From contig RPFO01000219.1 of assembly GCA_009746045.1 (NCBI GenBank), positions 547,501 to 611,500 on the forward strand: 64,000 nucleotides of DNA, written 5' to 3'. Shown piece after piece: positions 58,384 to 64,000 of this stretch. Position 1 is the first letter of the stretch. Every line of letters starts with the position of its first letter. The stretch is from Mesostigma viride (taxonomy: Eukaryota > Streptophyta > Mesostigmatophyceae > Mesostigmatales > Mesostigmataceae). The notes under the pieces were generated by a model that ran no database searches, was not told where the DNA came from, and saw only the letters and a program-made list of their open reading frames with translations. Both the position numbers and the translations under genes were made by a program.

Positions 58384-60312
58384 TACGCCGGGGTTGCCGG
58401 CGATGAGAACCAATGAACCATCCAACCTCAATGTGAAGGGGTCCACAAGATCATGGTCAATAGGTTGCCGACATGTCACCGGGCATGTCTGCTCCTCTCC
58501 TCGACCTCGGGCAGTTGCGCTTCATGTGACCGATCTCCTGGCAATAGAAGCACCGCATGTCGGCCAGCTGCGGGGGTCGAGTAGAGCATTGACCTGGGGG
58601 TCATTCTTCGCGTCGTCGACCTCGTCCTCATCTTGCTCGATCCTCCTCAGCTGGGGATTCCTCCGTGTGGTCCCCTTCGTCTGCAGGATTCAACGGGTCA
58701 GTACCGCGCCGCGTCGAGCGTGCAGTCCTGCTAGCCATGTAGTCGTCGTCTATAGTGAGGAGATATGCTTTGACCTTGGACATGTCCCATGCACAGCTAG
58801 ATGCCACAGGGTGTCTGCAATTAACTTCTTCCTAGCCGAGCCTCGAGCTGCAGCTCAGGGTGGATATGGCCTCCATGAGGCGGATCTTGTACTCGTGGCC
58901 CGACACATCCAATAGGCGATTCGCCATCTCGTCAAATTCCACCTCAACAAACTCTCGGTAGGGCATGTCACCCTGTCGGAATGCGCCAAAGGCGATGCGC
59001 TCCTGGAACTCGCGTCTGGTGGGACGAGCTTCTGCTGAATTCGTTCCATCACCTTCAGTCGTGGATTTCCTCGTGGTAGGCCTGCCGTGACGCGATGCTA
59101 TAGATCGCAGTGAAGCAGTCGTGTAACGGAGATGCCCATGACCTGGGTGATCAGTGATCAAGTCGATCAAGTCCTCGGTGGACAGATCCCAGTTGTGGTA
59201 GTTCGACCAGAATGTGATGGCCTTGTTCACCAGCCTAGCCCACTCCTGGGTGTCCGGCTCGCGGCTTCATGCTCTCGTTTAGCTTGGGGATATGCTTGAA
59301 GTCGGGCATGGGCGGCGCCTTGAAACGTTTTTGCCGCCTAGGGGCCGCTGTTCAAACTCCGGGGGCTCGGGCCACCCAAACGTGGGCGGCAATTAATAGA
59401 GTATGCTTGGACCTGTGTCCGGCCAGGGAGCTTCCTGGCTGCTGCCGCGCTTGGGCGTAAAGTGGGTGGTCATAGCCTGGATCATCTAGTGCCGTGATGG
59501 TGCTGAAGTTTAGGTTCACGTCCGTGTCCCTGACTCGCCTACTCATGCTCAGTGGATCCTGTAGACTGTCGACGACGCTATCTGTGCGCATATGCTCCAG
59601 CTCCTCCTCCTCCACGATATTATCTGCTTCTAGTGGCTCTCCATCTTCAGAGGAGGTACTCCATTGTCCGGTCACCCTTCGGGTGTTGGCGAAGGCCGGA
59701 GACGGTACGTGAGCTGTCCCTACGGTTCTCGTTCCCTCCCCACGAGGGTCGAGGAGGTCGTGACGTGGCTCGGCCTGCGCTTAGGGTGCCGTTCTGCGAC
59801 CCTCGTCCAAAGCCGGGCCGGGGCGGGCCGGTTCCGAGATGTGCACGCGCTCCGGCCACAGTTCGTGCTAGTGCCTGGTACGGACCCCTGTGAGATCCCT
59901 ACCACGCCGTCCTCCCTATCGGGTGTTGTCAAGGGGTTGGGAACGCCGTCTGAGCGGGCGGCTTGGCCGTACTGTTGCGTGCAATTCGGGCTACCGTCCG
60001 GTCGTGTGGTTCGTTCGGTCTGCGCCCTAGTGTTGCCAGGAACACCATCCAAGCGGACGGCTTGCATGCATGGCCATTTTGTGTCTCTCCGATCGGAGAG
60101 GACGTGGTATGAGGGTCACTACTATCCCCTTGATCGAGTGTGATGACCTTCTTGGACCACGTGGCGCCCCCATCGGGGTGGGTGCTCGGACTATCGTCCC
60201 GAGGGGAACATGCTGTTGCATGCGCGACCCTACGACGCGAGCGTAACGTCCGGATCGACATCTATGTCATCGTCCGAGAGAAGCTCGGTCATTAGCTCGC
60301 GGTGCGCCATCG
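58384..60312 (-). pseudogene. LTR-retrotransposon gag remnant with CCHC zinc knuckle
   Basis: On the - strand, 58558-58508 reads CFYCQEIGHMKRNC, a CX2CX4HX4C knuckle as in retroelement gag. Upstream, 59230-58832 (MNKAITFWSNYHNWDLSTED; RREFQERIAFGAFRQGDMPY) and 59675-59352 (MTGQWSTSSEDGEPLEADNI) look like gag pieces in different frames. A possible start is MAHRELMTELLSDDDIDVDP near 60310. Stops and frame changes make it non-functional. The LINE at 57565 truncates it. Confidence 0.5.
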
Positions 60313-60412
60313 TTTCTAAAATGCTACTCTTGTCGTGTGATTTTGTTTGGGTGTGCGAGTATTTTGTATATATGCTTAGGTGAGGCTCTCGTGGTCTGCA
60401 TGCCGAGGTCAC

Positions 60413-60942
60413 GGGTCCCCACCCCCCGAACGCCCACCCCTTCTAGAGGACAAGTCCACACATGCACACGCCTTAATAGCACTTAGTCTTGATTAGTAGT
60501 CCTAAAACCACTGTTGGTACGTGGTCAACTTATACGGCTGATTGAAGGTCTAATGTTTGTTTTTTTACAAATCGTATAAGTTTAGGACCCTGAATAGGGT
60601 TGCGAATAAATTAAAATGCAATATAACTTATGAAGGTATAAGTCAAGCCACAACCATTGTCCCAACTTAAGGCCTAATGTCCTTGCCCATCGGCATATGA
60701 CAATCAAACCGTTATGCCGAGCCCATCGGCTTATGACATGACAACCATTACATGTGTTGAGCCCATCCGGTGAAGCTACGTACCTTGCCCGACGGAAAAT
60801 TTTGCCCAAAACTTCTATCCAACTATTTTGGGAAGTCTACAGCCTCCAAAAAACATATTTTTCAGTTTTTCATTTAGGACAGATCTGCAGCCTCCCAAAT
60901 CTGTCCAAATCCAAACAAACCATCCTGACGGCTTAATAGACA
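60413..60942. other. Intergenic DNA; nothing recognised
   Basis: AT-rich, non-coding. GCCCATCGGC-type motifs recur at 60684, 60720 and 60760; otherwise I see nothing in it. Confidence 0.5.
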
Positions 60943-61255
60943 CGTGACTGCGTCACGTGAGCATAAGTCCTCAGTGGGATGGGATCGAATGGATGGTGTA
61001 AGCTATCTAGGCCCTAGTTACAGGGTGGTGGGCACCGCGGCCCGAGTCGCTATGAATGCCATATGCGGTCACATGCACGCGCGGATCGAGCCCCCACAGA
61101 CTTGGGGGTGGTCTCCTTCATCACTACTTGCCATCTATCCTTGCGGACCATCTGCCTCGATATTACAGACAAACCAGGAGGCTGCCCGGGTGTGAGCCCG
61201 TCACGTCTAGTGTAGCACATGTCCATGCCGAGTCTATCACGAAAAGTCCACAGTT
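60943..61255. repeat. Interspersed repeat starting with CACGTGACTGCGTCACGTG (copy 2)
   Basis: Matches 30269-30585 along most of its length, with a small insertion near 61076. Homology ends after TATCACGAAAAGTCCAC. Confidence 0.75.
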
Positions 61256-61383
61256 GCAGATGTCACAAACAAAATCCAAAAAATACCGGGATTTTATCTT
61301 GAGTTCTACGGGATGTAAGGAGGCCGTCCGCCGAGTTTCAGACCGAAAATCTCGTATCTACTGTGTCTGCCACGTGTCAGATT

Positions 61384-61433
61384 ACAACGCGATACATCGC
61401 GTTCTAACTCTACAACGCGATACATCGCGTTGT
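61384..61433. repeat. Twin perfect hairpins
   Basis: ACAACGCGATACATCGCGTT occurs at 61384-61403 and 61412-61431. Each is AACGCGAT-AC-ATCGCGTT, a perfect 8-bp stem; GCAGGAAACCCTGC follows at about 61450. Confidence 0.85.
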
Positions 61434-61514
61434 AAAAAAACACGGGTTGCAGGAAACCCTGCAGAGGATGGTAGTATGTGGTTTGGCCAGTTTTCACGTG
61501 GCTTACTTGTATTA

Positions 61515-61950
61515 ACTAATTAAAATCATAGCTCCGTGGGGAGCATATGTAACACATAGCCCTGAGAAAGGGGCATCTATGGGTTTGTAATACAATCAGG
61601 GCGACAACCTGCAGGTGTAGGATGTACAACTATCACCTGCTCTGGGTGCACAAGGTGCACCTGCACCGCCATGATGGTTCAAGTTCATGCCTCCTAAACA
61701 AGCACAAGCACACAAGGCGGCTTGAGGAGAGGGCCTAGAAGGCCTGCATGACATATGGGGTGGAAGGTATGTGGCTAGGCTATAGCTGGGAAACACATGG
61801 CATCTCAGCAGAGAGTAGCTCCCTGCTTAGGCATAGCATGGCTAAATGCTGACTGCAACATCCATGGGAGGTCCCATTGTAGGCATGGCGTAGCTAAATA
61901 CTGAAGGCATCATCCATGAAGGGGTGTTAGTGTGTTGAATACTAGCCAAA
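61515..61950 (-). mobile_element. LINE 3'-UTR fragment
   Basis: TAACTAATTAAAATCATAGC, CTCCGTGGGGAG, ATATGTAACACATAGCCC and the CAGCAGAGAGTAGCTCCCTG block match the 3' UTR family at 28455 and 30780, with more divergence. No coding sequence. Confidence 0.6.
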
Positions 61951-62101
61951 ACCTCCCTTAGATTTGTCACTGTGACAACCTATGAGCGTCAATAACTTGA
62001 GCTGTGGACGAGGTAGCGCATCAATGACCGCATGCAACTCTTCAAGCACAAGCCTACATTCATCCCCCCCCCCAACATGGCATCCGTCATTATTTAATAC
62101 T

Positions 62102-62139
62102 TAATGGCATCCGTCATTCGTCCTCGTCCTCCCAGCTCT
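62102..62139 (-). repeat. Duplicate of the OTUD6-type gene's 3' end
   Basis: 38 bp identical to 62255-62292, the last codons and stop of the deubiquitinase gene. On the - strand the copy is preceded by TTTGAACAG|GC, acceptor-like, and reads in frame through SWEDEDE to TGA, so it could act as an alternative last exon (inference). A third partial copy lies at 62077-62094. Confidence 0.8.
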
Positions 62140-62266
62140 GCTCATCGCCCCAATCGAGGCACATGCCTGTTCAAACAAATAACCCATTTTTTCATTATTT
62201 GTAACAGTATTCATGATTAATCTCCCCCCTGTTTCTCGTGACATCATTGTATTTTAATGGCATCCG

Positions 62267-63226
62267 TCATTCGTCCTCGTCCTCCCAGCTCTCCTTGTTA
62301 TCCCCCCGCGGCAGCGTCGCGCGCGAACCCATCGGGACGACAGAATTATAATGCTCGCCCAGCGCGTACGCGTGCCGGTGGAAGCTCACATGCAACGGGG
62401 GCTCCCCATCCCCCCCCCCTTTCCCCTCAAACTCATGCCCCATCACCACTGGCTCCTCCATGTCCGCCATGTGCACGTATACTGCCCGCCGCAACGCCTG
62501 CGCGAGCGCCCGCAGCTCCATCTGCCCCCCCCACTCGGCCGTCGACTCGACCGCCTGGCAGTGCCTCTCAAATCTCTCCTCCAGCGACCCTTCGCCCTCC
62601 CCATCACCCCCAAACGCTCCTCCCCCCGCTCCTGCGCCGCTCGACGTCGTCTCCAGCGGGTGGAAAAACGGGAGGAACTCGTCCTTATGCTGGCGCATGT
62701 GTGCCGCCGCTCTCACCCTCAGCTCTTGAAACGAGGGCGTTGGCGCTCCCCCCCCCGTCGTTACGTCCGACAGCACCAGCTGCTGCTCGATCGCACGGTA
62801 CATGCAGTGGCCGTCGGGGACAACCTCGCGCACGACCAGCCCCAGCCCCCGCAGCTTGTCGCACAGCGCCGCCTCCTCTCGGTCTCGCTCGCTCTCCCCC
62901 ATCGCCGCCTTCTCCTCGGCGATGCGCGCCTCTCGATCTGCGTCCTGCTGCTGGCGCTGCTGGCGACGCCGCTGCGCCTTGCTCGGCTTGTGATGCTGCT
63001 GGCCCGCGCCCTCGCCATCCGCGTCACCGTCGTGTGAGGCGGTGGCCGTCCCCGGCGCTTGGTGACCACCGGACCCAGAACCGGGGGGCGCTGATGTGGC
63101 ATTAACCCCACTCGATGACTTGGCGGCGGCCTCGGCAGCATCCAGCTCAGCGAGCTCCTTGGCGTGACGAGCCTTGAGCTCGTCTTCGGCCTCCTGCACT
63201 TTCTGCTCCGCGGCCTTCTTGGCGGC
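62267..63226 (-). CDS. OTUD6B: OTU-family deubiquitinase (OTUD6-like), last exon
   Basis: The - strand exon runs from the acceptor CCCTGCAG|GCC (exon starts 63226) to TGA at 62269-62267, 319 codons in phase 0. It begins AAKKAAEQKVQEAEDELKAR in a charged coiled coil (RHAKELAEL), then a disordered Gly/Ser linker and a basic KPSKAQRRRQQRQQQ stretch. The OTU domain follows: VPDGHCMYRAIEQQL has the catalytic Asp-Gly-x-Cys, and RHAYALGEHYNSV the catalytic His and Asn. HAY-x-LGEHYNSV is characteristic of the OTUD6 group. Such enzymes cleave ubiquitin chains. The C-terminus is acidic (SWEDEDE). The N-terminal exon(s) are missing; I found none in 63230-64000, so they probably lie beyond the window. 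Confidence 0.85.
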   Translation of the reverse strand, partial: AAKKAAEQKVQEAEDELKARHAKELAELDAAEAAAKSSSGVNATSAPPGSGSGGHQAPGTATASHDGDADGEGAGQQHHKPSKAQRRRQQRQQQDADREARIAEEKAAMGESERDREEAALCDKLRGLGLVVREVVPDGHCMYRAIEQQLVLSDVTTGGGAPTPSFQELRVRAAAHMRQHKDEFLPFFHPLETTSSGAGAGGGAFGGDGEGEGSLEERFERHCQAVESTAEWGGQMELRALAQALRRAVYVHMADMEEPVVMGHEFEGKGGGDGEPPLHVSFHRHAYALGEHYNSVVPMGSRATLPRGDNKESWEDEDE

Positions 63227-63229
63227 CTG

Positions 63230-64000
63230 CAGGGACGGGGCAGGGGCGCGGTCACATGGCGTGGTTTGAGGTATTGTTCATGAGGTGATGTGCATTGAGT
63301 GCAGTGCATGCTGAGAAAAGGCGGCAAGTACCCAGGGCCAGGCACTGAATGTGACTGAGTGTCAGGCTGCACGCAGACGGGAAAATGGAGGTACGTTGCA
63401 CGGCGCATGGCGGGAAAAGCGACCTAGCCTGGGCCGAACCGACCCCCTGTCAGCCCGCATTCGGCCCGTTTTTCAAACTTTAACAGCCAGCCCCGGCCCC
63501 TCCCCAGCCCCTGTACGGGAGCTCCCGCCTGGCTGTGTGGCCCTGAGTTGGTGAGTTCCCCCCCCGCACCCGCACCCGCGTCCGACTCACCCCCCACCCC
63601 ACCCCCTCCCGACGTGGATAGCCTTCTAAACGCTCCCCGGGAGAAGACTATCCGCCTTCACCCCCCGAAACGACGCTCCCGACCACTATAACCCCCTGTC
63701 CAAAAGAGAAGACGATCCAAACTCGAACCCTCTCGACCCCACTCCCACCCGTCGAACGAATCTGGCACCGCCTCTCCCGACACTCCCGACCTTCTATCAC
63801 TCCCGACCGTCGTGGATAGCCTTCTCTGGAGTGGCTTCTTTTTCAACAAACCCCTCCAACAATATTCTCCAGAAGCCCCTACCCCCCCATCAACCTAAAA
63901 CCCATATACGCATCCGTATATTGGCCATATGGCCCATATTTTAACTGACCTTATTGTCCAAAAAAGAAGAATACCAAAAGAAGACTATCCAAACTCGAAC
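63230..64000. other. Intron or 5' flank of the OTUD6-like gene; C-rich repeats
   Basis: No exon recognised. AGAAGACGATCCAAACTCGAAC-like sequence occurs at 63707 and again as AGAAGACTATCC near 63644 and 63979, and GTGGATAGCCTTCT at 63614 and 63812. These suggest a degenerate local repeat. Rich in CCCC/CACCC tracts. Confidence 0.45.

Noticed and set aside
63351-63849. Short frames upstream of the OTUD6-like exon as its missing first exon
   Set aside because: None shows a donor site with the expected coiled-coil coding sequence; the region is C-rich repeat.

Overview
The window looks like nuclear DNA of a green alga (chlorophyte). Coding exons are very GC-rich and split by GT-AG introns. One gene encodes a plant/green-algal Golden2-like GARP transcription factor, a chlorophyte-type TGTAA polyadenylation signal follows it, and the intergenic DNA is packed with eukaryotic mobile elements (Ty1/copia, LINE, SINE, Penelope-like, TIR elements). 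No prokaryotic operons or CRISPR arrays are present. The species cannot be named from sequence alone.

Layout. (1) 2-26392, + strand: most of a giant HECT-type E3 ubiquitin ligase gene whose 5' end lies off-window. Thirteen exons were traced by GT-AG boundaries that all join in phase. They encode a low-complexity scaffold, a SPRY domain, a LamG/ConA-like domain, an acidic tract and a complete C-terminal HECT domain with its catalytic Cys. Intron 5 carries a perfect GAT/ATC trinucleotide tract of about 7.1 kb (about 2,366 units). Most introns also contain tandem copies of the adjoining exon edge together with its splice site. (2) 26393-44135: a mobile-element graveyard. It holds LINE ORF1-type copies with TTAA-rich tails, two TTAA-flanked TIR elements (one cleanly splitting an ORF1), a Penelope-like RT scrap, a tRNA-derived SINE, and a 2.67-kb TIR element with a 10-bp target duplication. 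That last element has itself been invaded by a 1.09-kb palindromic foldback composite and a truncated LINE. (3) 44136-47222, +: intronless Golden2-like (GLK-type) GARP transcription factor gene. (4) About 48000-53563, +: a 3'-deleted Ty1/copia-like retrotransposon with a long single gag-pol ORF and an unusual domain order: integrase, then protease, then RT. An inverted copia RT scrap follows. (5) 53860-61950: nested SINE/LINE copies, an LTR-element gag remnant on the - strand and other repeats. (6) 62267-63226, -: last exon of an OTUD6-type deubiquitinase gene whose upstream exons are off-window; its 3' end has been tandemly duplicated downstream.

The host genes are a ubiquitin ligase, a deubiquitinase and a transcription factor. 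I see no evidence that they form a functional cluster. The common theme is structural: serial tandem duplications anchored on splice sites or gene ends in two genes, alongside layered transposon nesting whose order can be read from target-site duplications.
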